A DNA stretch of 64,000 bases from Kocuria soli (GTDB lineage Bacteria; Actinomycetota; Actinomycetes; Actinomycetales; Micrococcaceae): contig NZ_RKMF01000002.1 of the NCBI RefSeq assembly GCF_003797835.1, forward strand, positions 1 through 64,000. Reading direction: 5' to 3'. The notes beneath the pieces were generated by a model, which was not told the DNA's origin, did not search any database, and saw only the letters and a program-made list of their open reading frames with translations. Position numbers and translations under genes: made by a program. Each line of letters begins with the position of its first letter. The first letter of the stretch is position 1. Below, piece after piece: positions 1 through 8,105 of the stretch.

Positions 1-24
1 CAGGCGGGCACTACCGTGGGACAT

Positions 25-81
25 GAGAACCTCCGGGGTGGAGTGGGCCTTAGACAAGCCACATCCCACTCGGAGGTTCTC
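25..81 (-). terminator. Hairpin after the ABC permease stop
   Basis: GAGAACCTCCG (25-35) is the exact inverse of 71-81, with an inner AGTGGG/CCCACT pairing (42-47 with 65-70). It starts a few bases beyond the stop codon of the minus-strand permease, so it is probably that operon's transcription terminator. No strong U-tract is visible. It could instead be the end of a mobile element cut by the window edge. Nothing else was recognised in bases 1-87. Confidence 0.45.
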
Positions 82-87
82 CCTCGT

Positions 88-1638
88 TCAACCCGACCCG
101 CTGCTACCAACGTCATGGCCAGGTACAACTAGCGCGGGCAGGAAACTGATGGCGCCGGCCGTGTGGGCCGCCGCGATCTGACCCATGACCCCCACGGGAA
201 CCGGCCCGGTGTCCGTCATCACCATCGCGCCGCCCCAGTCGATCGGTGGGCGTCGTGCGCCGGCCACCGCCGATGCCCCCACACCCCAGCCTGCGAACAA
301 CCCCATGACGGCGACGGCAGGCGCGCCCGTCATCAGCCCGCAGGCCCCGACAGCGGCCGCGCCCCAGGCTGCCATCAGCAGGCAGGGCACCAGGGTCCGA
401 GCAACATCTGCCTGCATCCGGCCGACCGGGAGCACGGCCTCGGCATCAGGGTTGAGCGCGGACACCCGGGTGCAGGCAGCCACCAGGTCCCCGGCGATCA
501 GGCCCAGGACGAGCAGCGTCAGGGCCACGCTCAGCCCTGTGCTGAGTCCGGGAGTGGCGACCAGGACGACGGCGAGCGAGCAGGTGGCAGACCAGAGAAG
601 CGGTATGCCCGGCAACCGCAGCCACCCCACGGCTTCGGCCCGCGCCAGGGCTGCCCACGGTGCAACGGGGCGGCGGGGGAGCAGCCGAGAGGGCCGAGCG
701 TCCGACCGGGCGTGCGGTGTCATGGACCGGTAGAGATCCTGGACGTCCAGGCTGCGCACGGCCACCCCGGACATGGTGGCTTTGCCCGCGCCCTCGGACA
801 GGGACTGCCATGACAGCGCCGATAGGTGGGCGCTCGCCGTGCGGAGCAGCCACCAGGAAGCCGCCAGCGTGAGCACCGCCGTCGCACCCATCCATAGATC
901 GGGGTTCAAGAAGTGAGTTCCTGACACGGACTTCTCCAGTGTGCCGCCCGCGGTCGCATCCCCGTGCCACAGAACCTGCTGCATCAGACGTATGACGGCA
1001 GTTGCGAACACCAGGAAGGCCACGAACGCCGGTACCTTGTGCAGCGCGCCGGCCCACCTTTGGGAAGAACGGTCACGGGTCTGCGACATCACGGAGAGTC
1101 CGACCGTAAGGGGCCCCAGTGGTGCAACAAGCGAAGCGGGGACCAGCGCGGCGGCCGGATTTCCGGACACGGCCCACCCCGCCGCTCCGCATGTGCAGGC
1201 GGCGAGAAATGACACGAGCGACGCCCGGAAGACAGCACGTCGTAGCGACCGCTCGAGGAACGGCCGGCGGTCGACCGGAAGTTGGAAACCCCAGACAAGA
1301 TCGGCCTGCGCAGCAGACACGGGCCCCACACCTCGCAGCACCCACACCGCAACCGACCCGATAGTCACGACCAGCAGAACGAAGGTCGGCCAAGGGGACA
1401 TACCGGTGTCAACGGCAAACGGGGTGGCAAGCATTCGCCACTGGGGATATGCGGAGCCCGAGAAATGCAGAACGCTGCCCACAGCCGCGACAGCCACGAT
1501 GGCCGAAAAGACCTGCGTGTACACGGTGATGAAACGCTCACCCCACGGAACGGAGACCCGAGCCCCCGCCAGCGCCCGTGCTCGAGCCCAAGGGTCGAAG
1601 TCGGTGGTGCCTTCTGTCGAGTCCGGAGCGTCTTTCAC
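88..1638 (-). CDS. ABC transporter permease-like multispanning membrane protein
   Basis: This is a protein of about 516 residues made of many hydrophobic segments (roughly 10-12 predicted helices by eye), with no catalytic motif that I recognise. I chose the GTG at 1638 because it overlaps the stop of the upstream ATPase as GTGA, a classic translational-coupling junction. The longer upstream reading lies inside the ATPase gene and looks like shadow translation. Being coupled to an ABC ATPase makes it the likely membrane partner of a two-component ABC system. The direction of transport and the substrate cannot be read from the sequence. The assignment as permease rests on hydrophobicity and context, not on a family signature. 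Confidence 0.7.
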   Translation of the reverse strand: MKDAPDSTEGTTDFDPWARARALAGARVSVPWGERFITVYTQVFSAIVAVAAVGSVLHFSGSAYPQWRMLATPFAVDTGMSPWPTFVLLVVTIGSVAVWVLRGVGPVSAAQADLVWGFQLPVDRRPFLERSLRRAVFRASLVSFLAACTCGAAGWAVSGNPAAALVPASLVAPLGPLTVGLSVMSQTRDRSSQRWAGALHKVPAFVAFLVFATAVIRLMQQVLWHGDATAGGTLEKSVSGTHFLNPDLWMGATAVLTLAASWWLLRTASAHLSALSWQSLSEGAGKATMSGVAVRSLDVQDLYRSMTPHARSDARPSRLLPRRPVAPWAALARAEAVGWLRLPGIPLLWSATCSLAVVLVATPGLSTGLSVALTLLVLGLIAGDLVAACTRVSALNPDAEAVLPVGRMQADVARTLVPCLLMAAWGAAAVGACGLMTGAPAVAVMGLFAGWGVGASAVAGARRPPIDWGGAMVMTDTGPVPVGVMGQIAAAHTAGAISFLPALVVPGHDVGSSGSG

Positions 1639-2327
1639 CGACCCTGCCCCCGGATGAGTGCAGCAGCCTCCGCGGCGGGCGCGGTGCGGACGTCGTCGTC
1701 GATCACCAGGCACCGGTCGGTCACCTGGATGAGTAGGTCGGGGTCATGGGTGACGACGACCGCCGCAGCCCCGGATTGCACGTGTTGTGACAGCCGTTGA
1801 CCGAGATCCACGGTCATCACCGGGTCCAGGCGCTGTTCCGGTTCGTCCAGCATCACCAGTTCAGACGGTCTCAGGAAGGCGGCGGCCAACAGGAGACGCC
1901 GGCGCTGTCCGGAGGACAACGCTTCCGGATAGGCATGCGCCCTGTGCGTCAGCCCGAAGAAATCGAGTTCGCGTTCCACCACCTCGACCGGGCTGGGCAT
2001 GGAATGCCCGGCAGCCACGAGCTCCAGGTGCTCCTTGGCTGTCAGACCCGGGAACCAGGTGTCGTCGTCGAAAACGGCAGCGACGGCGCGTCTCCAGGCG
2101 GCCGAGGCCTCCACGCGTTCTGCGCCCTTGAATCGGACGGTGCCATCCAGCGGGTCCTGCCGGCCGGCAATTGTGCGCAGCACTGTCGACTTGCCCGTCC
2201 CGTTCAATCCGACGACGCCCAGTACCTCCCCGGGGTGGAGTGTAAAGGTGACTGTGCCGCACACAGGTTCACCCAGGTACCCGCAGGAAAGGCCCTTGAC
2301 CTCCAACAGCGGCGAGGTGCGTGACAT
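1635..2327 (-). CDS. ABC transporter ATP-binding protein
   Basis: This 230-residue nucleotide-binding subunit has a Walker A (GLNGTGKST, about residues 40-48), an ABC signature written LSSGQRRR, a Walker B ending LDEP and a switch-region VVTHD. It would energise the membrane protein encoded immediately downstream, with which it overlaps by 4 bases. The ATG at 2327 (MSRTSPLLEV) is preferred over an earlier in-frame start because the preceding 18 residues do not resemble an ABC domain. The substrate is unknown. A hairpin at 2371-2391 separates it from the tRNA region upstream, so it probably has its own promoter in the short gap 2328-2370. Confidence 0.85.
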   Translation of the reverse strand: MSRTSPLLEVKGLSCGYLGEPVCGTVTFTLHPGEVLGVVGLNGTGKSTVLRTIAGRQDPLDGTVRFKGAERVEASAAWRRAVAAVFDDDTWFPGLTAKEHLELVAAGHSMPSPVEVVERELDFFGLTHRAHAYPEALSSGQRRRLLLAAAFLRPSELVMLDEPEQRLDPVMTVDLGQRLSQHVQSGAAAVVVTHDPDLLIQVTDRCLVIDDDVRTAPAAEAAALIRGQGR

Positions 2328-2370
2328 GAGTTCATCGTAGTGACACCGGAGCCAAGCAACATGAGAAGGG

Positions 2371-2391
2371 CCCCGCACCATTCGTGCGGGG
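2371..2391. terminator. Stem-loop CCCCGCAC/GTGCGGGG
   Basis: An 8-bp perfect G+C-rich stem with a 5-base loop lies 44 bases upstream of the ABC ATPase start. It would end minus-strand transcription coming from the tRNA-Arg and IS-remnant region. No T-run follows, so it is a weak intrinsic terminator or an mRNA leader structure. Confidence 0.4.
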
Positions 2392-2394
2392 CGC

Positions 2395-2710
2395 TTAGAC
2401 GGAGCCTGCGGCCTCAGCTCGCGTCAGTTGCGGTGGCCCCCTCCGGTGCAACAGGGCCGCATCGGATAGAAGAGCCATCACCGAACGGCCGCCGCTCTCC
2501 TCAGTGGCGAAGCAGGGCTGAACCAGAACCAAGCGCTCGGTCTGGCGTCGGTGCGCCGTTCTCCGGTTCCATCGCTCAGCGACATCACCAATCCAGGGCT
2601 CGTTCGCAAGCCAGTGATAGTAGGGCTGGCGGGTGAGTTTAAGTACCCCGCATGTCACTGAGATGGGATGGGGGCTTCGACCAGCCCGCAGCTGGTGAGC
2701 TCTACCCCAT
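2395..2710 (-). pseudogene. Remnant of an IS3-family transposase (OrfB)
   Basis: Minus-strand translation around 2700-2599 contains HPISVTCGVLKLTRQPYYHW followed by LANEP. This matches my memory of the N-terminal signature of actinobacterial IS3-family OrfB proteins (HPISVTCRVLKLxRQPYYRWL). The sequence diverges right after this motif, there is no DDE catalytic core, and no intact OrfA or terminal inverted repeats were found. What is left is a short scrap of an insertion sequence beside tRNA-Arg. The outer bounds given are approximate; only 2599-2700 is well supported. Confidence 0.55.
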
Positions 2711-2716
2711 ATATGA

Positions 2717-2756
2717 CAGAAGGGTCCCGGAACCATAAAGTTCCACGACCCTTCTG
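2717..2756 (-). terminator. Terminator of tRNA-Arg
   Basis: CAGAAGGGTC (2717-2726) pairs with GACCCTTCTG (2747-2756), with an inner GGAAC/GTTCC pairing. On the minus strand it lies just beyond the tRNA 3' end and is followed by the A/T-rich TCATATAT, a typical position for the terminator of a single tRNA transcript. Confidence 0.65.
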
Positions 2757-2782
2757 ACAATCATGACCTGATTCAGGACATC

Positions 2783-2858
2783 TGGCGCCCCGGGAGGGAG
2801 TCGAACCCCCGACCAAGAGATTAGAAGGCTCCTGCTCTATCCACTGAGCTACCGAGGC
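2783..2858 (-). tRNA. tRNA-Arg (anticodon TCT)
   Basis: The minus strand folds into a complete cloverleaf. The acceptor GCCTCGG pairs with CCGGGGC with one G-T pair. The anticodon loop contains CTTCTAA (anticodon TCT, reading AGA). The T-arm GGGGGTTCGACTCCC is canonical and the 3' CCA is encoded (2783-2785). It serves a rare codon in this G+C-rich genome. Bases 2859-3118 between it and ssb hold no gene that I can see. Confidence 0.93.
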
Positions 2859-3118
2859 TGACCGGGACAGTCTAACGAACCCAGTGCCGGGACCGGTCCG
2901 TGGGGTCTCCCGATTCCGGCGTTCCAGTCCACGGGCTTGATCCTCCACAGCCACGACGACGCCGTCGCACACCAGGAACTGTGCTCAAACCCGCCATCCA
3001 GGTCACGCACACACCGCGACCGGACGCCACTCTGGAGTCAACCCTCCGGGGAGCCTCCCTGGATCAGGGGAGCACCCGGCCTGCCGCGAGGGCACGGCCC
3101 GTCTGATCAGGAGCACTC

Positions 3119-3745
3119 ATGACTGACACGATCACGGTGCGTGGCTTCGTGGCCACGGAACCGAAGCTGCGCCAAACCCCCAACAACGTTCACGTCACCG
3201 ACTTCCGCTTGGCCTCCAGATCCCGGCGGTTCGACCCGGAGAAGGGCGAGTGGGTGGACACCGGGATGACCAATTGGTACACGGTCAACTGCTATCGCTA
3301 CATGGCTGACAACGTGGTGGCTTCACTACGCGTCGGTGACCCGGTTCTGATCCAAGGACGCCTCAAGATCAGGGAGTGGAGCAATGAATCGGGGGCCCGC
3401 AACCGGAGCGTGGAAATCGAAGCCTCCGCACTGGGGCCCGATCTGGCCATGGGCAGCGCCACGTACACGCGTGCCGGCGCCCGGGGTGCCCCGTCCGAGA
3501 GGGAGGCCCCACAGCACTCATTGGATTCGGTCGGGGCCACCGCCCAGGACCCGGACTACGACCCCGCCACGGGTGAGGTTCGAGACGGGAGCCAGGACGC
3601 CGACGTGGATCCCATGACCGGGCAACGGGGGAGCACGGGCCCGATGGTGGGCGGGCCGCACCGGGCCGCTGAGGACTCGCATTCTCTGGACCGGGAGTCC
3701 GAGATCGAGGTCTCCGTGACCGACCTGGAGGCCACCGGCGTCTGA
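3119..3745 (+). CDS. ssb: Single-stranded DNA-binding protein, paralogue without the acidic tip
   Basis: This 208-residue protein has an N-terminal OB-fold of the bacterial SSB family (MTDTITVRGFVATEPKLRQ, then VTDFRLASRSRRFD and WYTVNCYR) covering about residues 1-110. It would bind single-stranded DNA during replication, repair or uptake. The rest is a low-complexity acidic and proline-containing tail. The C-terminus (DLEATGV) lacks the DDDIPF-type tip through which housekeeping SSBs recruit partners, so this is probably a second SSB and not the main replicative copy. The ATG has an AGGAG 5 bases upstream (3109-3113). It stands alone between tRNA-Arg and ettA. Confidence 0.88.
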   Translation: MTDTITVRGFVATEPKLRQTPNNVHVTDFRLASRSRRFDPEKGEWVDTGMTNWYTVNCYRYMADNVVASLRVGDPVLIQGRLKIREWSNESGARNRSVEIEASALGPDLAMGSATYTRAGARGAPSEREAPQHSLDSVGATAQDPDYDPATGEVRDGSQDADVDPMTGQRGSTGPMVGGPHRAAEDSHSLDRESEIEVSVTDLEATGV

Positions 3746-3772
3746 GGCGGCAGTACGCGGTCAGACGAAACC

Positions 3773-3808
3773 CCGGTGCCCGGGCGGCGAGGATTGCTCG
3801 GGCACCGG
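3773..3808 (+). terminator. Terminator after ssb
   Basis: CCGGTGCCCG (3773-3782) is an exact inverse of CGGGCACCGG (3799-3808), a 10-bp stem with a 16-base loop, lying between the ssb stop and the ettA start. No T-run follows, so the strength is uncertain. Confidence 0.5.
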
Positions 3809-3831
3809 GAGCCCCGGGTAGCCTGGTGGTC

Positions 3832-5514
3832 ATGGCGGAATTCATTTACACCATGAACAAGGCCCGCAAAAAAGTGGGCGACAAGGTCATTCTCGACGAC
3901 GTCACGATGTCGTTCTATCCGGGTGCCAAGATCGGCGTGGTCGGTCCCAACGGTGCCGGTAAGTCCACCATCCTGAAAATCATGGCCGGGCTGGACGAGC
4001 CCTCCAACGGTGAGGCGCGTCTGTCCCCGGGGTACTCGGTGGGCATCCTGCTGCAGGAACCGCCGCTGAACGAAGAAAAGACCGTGCTCGGCAACGTCCA
4101 GGAAGGCGTTGGCGAGATCAAGGCCAAGCTGGACCGCTTCAACGCCATCTCGGAAGAGATGGCTCAGCCGGATGCAGACTTCGACGCCCTCATGGAAGAG
4201 ATGGGCGCCTTGCAGACGGACATCGACGCCGCCAACGCGTGGGACCTGGACTCTCAGCTCGAGCAGGCCATGGACGCCCTTCGCTGCCCGCCGGGGGACA
4301 CCCCCGTGACCAACCTCTCCGGTGGCGAGCGCCGTCGTGTGGCCCTGTGCAAGCTCCTGCTGGAGAAGCCGGACCTGCTGCTGTTGGACGAGCCCACCAA
4401 CCACCTGGACGCCGAGTCCGTGCTGTGGCTCGAGCAGCACCTGGCTTCCTACCCGGGCGCCGTCCTGGCCGTGACCCACGACCGGTACTTCCTGGACCAC
4501 GTGGCCGAGTGGATCTGTGAGGTCGACCGCGGCCGCCTCTACCCGTACGAGGGCAACTACTCCACCTATCTGGACACCAAGGCCAAGCGCATGGAGGTCC
4601 AGGGCAAGAAGGACGCCAAGCAGGCCAAGCGCCTCCAGGACGAACTCGACTGGGTCCGTTCCAACGCCAAGGGCCGTCAGGCCAAGTCCAAGGCCCGTCT
4701 GGCCCGCTACGAGGAAATGGCTGCCGAGGCGGAGAAGACCCGGAAGCTGGACTTCGAAGAGATCCAGATTCCCCCGGGACCGCGCCTGGGCAACCAGGTC
4801 ATCGAGGCCAAGGACCTGCAGAAGGGCTTCGGCGAGCGCTCGCTGATCAACGGGCTGTCCTTCACCCTGCCGCGTAACGGCATCGTGGGTGTGATCGGTC
4901 CGAACGGTGTGGGTAAGTCCACGCTGTTCAAGACCATCGTGGGCATCGAGGACAAGGACGGCGGCGACCTCAAGGTCGGCGACTCCGTCAAGATCTCCTA
5001 CGTGGACCAGAACCGCGAGAACATCGACTCGGAGAAGTCGCTGTGGGAGGTCGTCTCCGACGGTCTGGACTACATCAACGTCGGCCAGGTCGAAATGCCG
5101 TCGCGCGCCTACGTCTCCGCGTTCGGGTTCAAGGGCCCGGACCAGCAGAAGAAGGCCGGCGTGCTCTCCGGTGGTGAGCGCAACCGCTTGAACCTGGCGC
5201 TGACCCTCAAGCAGGGCGGCAACCTGCTGCTGCTGGACGAGCCCACGAACGACCTCGACGTCGAAACCCTCGGTTCCCTCGAGAACGCACTGCTGGACTT
5301 CCCGGGTTGCGCCGTCGTGATCTCTCACGACCGGTGGTTCCTGGACAGAGTGGCCACCCACATCCTTGCCTGGGAGGGCACGGAGGAGAACCCGGACAAC
5401 TGGTACTGGTTCGAAGGCAACTTCGAGTCCTACGAGGAGAACAAGGTCGAGCGTCTCGGCCCGGAGGCCGCCCGTCCCAAGCGGGTCACCCACCGCCGCC
5501 TGACCCGCGACTGA
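3832..5514 (+). CDS. ettA: Energy-dependent translational throttle protein EttA (ABC-F ATPase)
   Basis: This 560-residue ABC-F protein has two complete ATPase domains in one chain and no membrane segments. Domain 1 has Walker A GPNGAGKS at residues 38-45, LSGGERRR and LLLLDEPTNHLD. Domain 2 has GPNGVGKS, LSGGERNR and LLLLDEPTNDLD. A basic coiled linker (KRMEVQGKKDAKQAKR) separates them. EttA binds the ribosomal E site and gates entry into elongation according to ADP/ATP. The N-terminus MAEFIYTMNK is characteristic of EttA; I therefore use ATG 3832 rather than the GTG two codons earlier. The gene ends at a long palindrome shared with the convergent mmuM. Confidence 0.95.
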   Translation: MAEFIYTMNKARKKVGDKVILDDVTMSFYPGAKIGVVGPNGAGKSTILKIMAGLDEPSNGEARLSPGYSVGILLQEPPLNEEKTVLGNVQEGVGEIKAKLDRFNAISEEMAQPDADFDALMEEMGALQTDIDAANAWDLDSQLEQAMDALRCPPGDTPVTNLSGGERRRVALCKLLLEKPDLLLLDEPTNHLDAESVLWLEQHLASYPGAVLAVTHDRYFLDHVAEWICEVDRGRLYPYEGNYSTYLDTKAKRMEVQGKKDAKQAKRLQDELDWVRSNAKGRQAKSKARLARYEEMAAEAEKTRKLDFEEIQIPPGPRLGNQVIEAKDLQKGFGERSLINGLSFTLPRNGIVGVIGPNGVGKSTLFKTIVGIEDKDGGDLKVGDSVKISYVDQNRENIDSEKSLWEVVSDGLDYINVGQVEMPSRAYVSAFGFKGPDQQKKAGVLSGGERNRLNLALTLKQGGNLLLLDEPTNDLDVETLGSLENALLDFPGCAVVISHDRWFLDRVATHILAWEGTEENPDNWYWFEGNFESYEENKVERLGPEAARPKRVTHRRLTRD

Positions 5515-5530
5515 GGCTCCCCACACCCGC

Positions 5531-5587
5531 CGAACCCTCGCGAAACTGCCGCATCAACGTCTGATGCGGCAGTTTCGCGAGGGTTCG
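5531..5587. repeat. Long palindrome, copy A of a three-copy family (likely bidirectional terminator)
   Basis: A perfect inverted repeat with 26-bp arms and a 5-base loop (5531-5556 against 5562-5587). It shares the core GAACCCTCGCGAAACTGCC with copies at 39280-39344 and 55386-55448. It fills almost the whole gap between the convergent ettA and mmuM genes. All three copies sit between convergent gene ends. Confidence 0.9.
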
Positions 5588-5594
5588 CGCGGTT

Positions 5595-6536
5595 TCAGGG
5601 GGTCGTGGGGGCCAGACGGCGTGTGATTTCGCCGATGTCCGACGGCGTCGTGCGGCAGCAGCCCCCGATCATCCGGGCACCCAGGCCGACCCATTCCGGC
5701 ACGTGAGCTGTGAACCGGTCGTGGCTCTCGGCCGTCTGCCAGGTCTTGGACACGGGATCGTAGGTGTCTCCGGAGTTCGGGTAGCACAGCAGCGGTAGAT
5801 CGGTCAGGGGGCGCATCGCCTGTAGCGCGGGCGCCACCAGTTCGGGAGCCACGCAGTTGATGCCCACCGCCGCCACCACCCCGGGGTGGGCGCTTGCCCA
5901 GGCGTCCACCCGGGTCACGGCATCAGTCAGCGGCGTTCCGTCGGCCAACGTGGCGGGGTCGCGCAGCTGGAACGACACCCATGCCTCCGCCTGGGGCAAC
6001 GCGGCGAGTTCGTCCAGAACGGCCAGCACCTCGTCCACCCGCGGCTGCGTCTCCACCGCGAACGTACGCACCCCGGCGTCGTGCAGCGCGACGATCCGCG
6101 GCCGGTGGAACTCTCGGTACTGCTCGACGCTCAGGTCGTAGTTCCCCGTGTACTCGGAGCCGTCGGCCAGATAGGCGCCGTACGGGCCGATACTGCCTGC
6201 AGCCAGGGCCTCGGCACCGTGTCCGGACGAGCGGTGGTGCTGTGCGGCGGCCAGGGCCAGTTCACCGCCGCGGCCGATCAGCCGGGTGGCCGCGGCGTCG
6301 TCGTACCCGGCGGCGAGGAAACCTGGAACGGTGGCCTGGTAGGTGTTGGTCGTGGCCACGTGCGCCCCGGCGTCGAAGTACGCGGTGTGCACGCGGGTGA
6401 TCGCGACCGTGTCCGTGTCCAGGGCCAGCGCGCCCCACAGGGCGTTCGAGGTGTCCACGCCAAGGTCCTCGAGTTGCGTCGACAGCGCGCCGTCAAGCAC
6501 CACCACATGGTTGTCCAACAGGTCACGAAGGGTCAT
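5595..6536 (-). CDS. mmuM: Homocysteine S-methyltransferase
   Basis: This 313-residue enzyme of the zinc-dependent homocysteine S-methyltransferase family transfers a methyl group from S-methylmethionine (or SAM) to homocysteine, giving methionine. Visible features are the N-terminal VLDGALSTQLEDLG, the zinc-ligand region NCVAPE and the C-terminal GGCCRTTP with the paired cysteines. The ATG at 6536 (MTLRDLLDNH) fits the family start; the longer upstream reading is shadow of the divergent gene. It is divergently placed 51 bases from an S-methylmethionine permease gene, as expected for a salvage pair. That permease carries a stop codon, so methyl donors may now have to come from inside the cell or through another importer. 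Confidence 0.9.
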   Translation of the reverse strand: MTLRDLLDNHVVVLDGALSTQLEDLGVDTSNALWGALALDTDTVAITRVHTAYFDAGAHVATTNTYQATVPGFLAAGYDDAAATRLIGRGGELALAAAQHHRSSGHGAEALAAGSIGPYGAYLADGSEYTGNYDLSVEQYREFHRPRIVALHDAGVRTFAVETQPRVDEVLAVLDELAALPQAEAWVSFQLRDPATLADGTPLTDAVTRVDAWASAHPGVVAAVGINCVAPELVAPALQAMRPLTDLPLLCYPNSGDTYDPVSKTWQTAESHDRFTAHVPEWVGLGARMIGGCCRTTPSDIGEITRRLAPTTP

Positions 6537-6587
6537 GAACGCCACGCTATCGCGGCCTCCCGGGCACCCCCGTCTTAGGGTCTCCCC

Positions 6588-8105
6588 ATGACAGAAGCCC
6601 AGGCCGTACGGGAACCGGAGACCACGCTGCGCCGCAAGATGAGCACACGGCACCTGATGATGATCAGCTTCGGAGGGGTGATCGGGACCGGTCTGTTCCT
6701 GAGCTCCGGGTACACCATCAGTCAAGCGGGTCCGTTCGGCACGGTCCTGGCCTACGCGGTCGGGGCGGTGCTGGTGTACCTGGTCATGATGTGTCTGGGA
6801 GAGCTGAGCGTGGCCATGCCGGAGACCGGTGCGTTCCAAGTCTACGCCACCCGCTACATCGGCCCGGCCACCGGGTTCACCGTGGCGGTGCTCTAGTGGC
6901 TGACCTGGACGATCGCACTGGGCTCCGAGTTCACCGGAGCCGGACTGATCATGCAGCGCTGGTTCCCGGACACGCCCGTCTGGGCCTGGAGTGCGTTCTT
7001 CATCGTGCTGATCTTCGTGTTGAACGTGGTGTCCGTCCGTGCCTTCGCCGAGGCAGAGACAGCCCTGTCGAGCATCAAAGTGGCCGCGATCATCGCGTTC
7101 ATCGTCCTGGGCGTCCTGGGCATCGTGGGCCTCATCCGGATGGACGGTTACGACGGCGCCCCGGGCCTCGGCAATCTCACGGACGGCGGGCTGTTCCCCA
7201 ACGGGATCGGCGCGGTGTTCGCCACCATGCTCACCGTGACGTTCGCGTTCTCCGGTACGGAGCTGATCGGGGTCACGGCGGGGGAGACCAAGGACCCGTC
7301 GCGCACGGTGCCTAAGGCCATTCACGCCACACTGTGGCGGTTGAGCGTGTTCTTCATCGGCTCGGTCGTGGTCATGGCGGCCCTGATCCCGTGGAAGGAG
7401 GCCGGGGTGGACGAGAGCCCGTTCGTGACGGTCTTCAGCGCCATGGGGGTGCCGTTCGCAGCGGACATCATGAACGTCGTGATCCTGGCCGCGATCCTCT
7501 CGGCTGCGAATTCAGGCCTTTACGCCTCGACCCGCATGCTGTGGTCGCTGGCCAATGAAGGCACGATCCCGCGGGCCTTCACCAAGGTCAACCGGTTCGG
7601 CGTGCCGTCCCTGGCGCTCGCGGCCAGCATGATCGGCGGCCTGCTCGCGCTGCTGAGCTCCGTGGTGGCTGCCGAAACCGTCTATCTGGTGCTGGTGTCC
7701 ATTTCCGGGCTGGCCGTGATGCTCGTGTGGGTGGCCATTGCCTGGTCCCAACTGAATTTCCGACGGCGGTGGATCGCCGCGGGCCACACGGTTCAGGAAC
7801 TGACCTATCGGGTTCCGGGGTACCCGTTCGTGCCGCTGGCAGCTCTGGTCATGAGCCTGGCCTCCTGCCTGCTGATCGTGTTCGACCCCAATCAGCGCTC
7901 CGCGCTCTACTTCACCGTCCCGTTCGTGGCTCTGTGTTACCTGGCCTACGCGCTCATGCGTGGCCTCAGGGGTGGGGGATCCGGCGGCACGGGCCGCAAC
8001 GGCGACGGCATCACCGGTACCTCCGGTACCTCAGGCGCCACTGATGGCGTCGGAGGTACCGGTGATGCCGAACCTCAGGAATCTGCGTCCGGTTCCGGGG
8101 TGTAG
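6588..8105 (+). pseudogene. mmuP: S-methylmethionine permease interrupted by an in-frame amber codon
   Basis: The reading frame from ATG 6588 to TGA 8105 encodes an APC-superfamily permease very like E. coli MmuP ([72 protein letters not shown]). It is broken once, by TAG at 6894-6896, between residues VAVL and [12 protein letters not shown]. Relatives have a tyrosine there (LYWLTW), so one base change from a TAC codon explains it. Everything downstream stays in frame and conserved, which points to a recent mutation or a sequencing error. The first 102 residues alone would give only about two helices. The last ~45 residues are a Gly/Thr/Ser-rich tail, and the 3' end overlaps the convergent acylase gene by 31 bases. 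Confidence 0.88.

Noticed and set aside
2340-2636. 98-codon plus-strand frame near tRNA-Arg
   Set aside because: It has no Shine-Dalgarno, no family motif and lies over the IS3 remnant and a hairpin. It is probably chance.
3556-5526. Long open frame on the minus strand across ettA (about 650 codons)
   Set aside because: It is antisense to a perfect ABC-F gene, is composed of G+C-driven repeats (VQ/LV/GL strings) and has no family motif. It is a shadow frame.
6951-8105. Separate permease gene starting at ATG 6951
   Set aside because: The conserved transporter sequence continues upstream of this ATG through the amber codon in the same frame, so it is the 3' part of a broken mmuP and not an independent gene.
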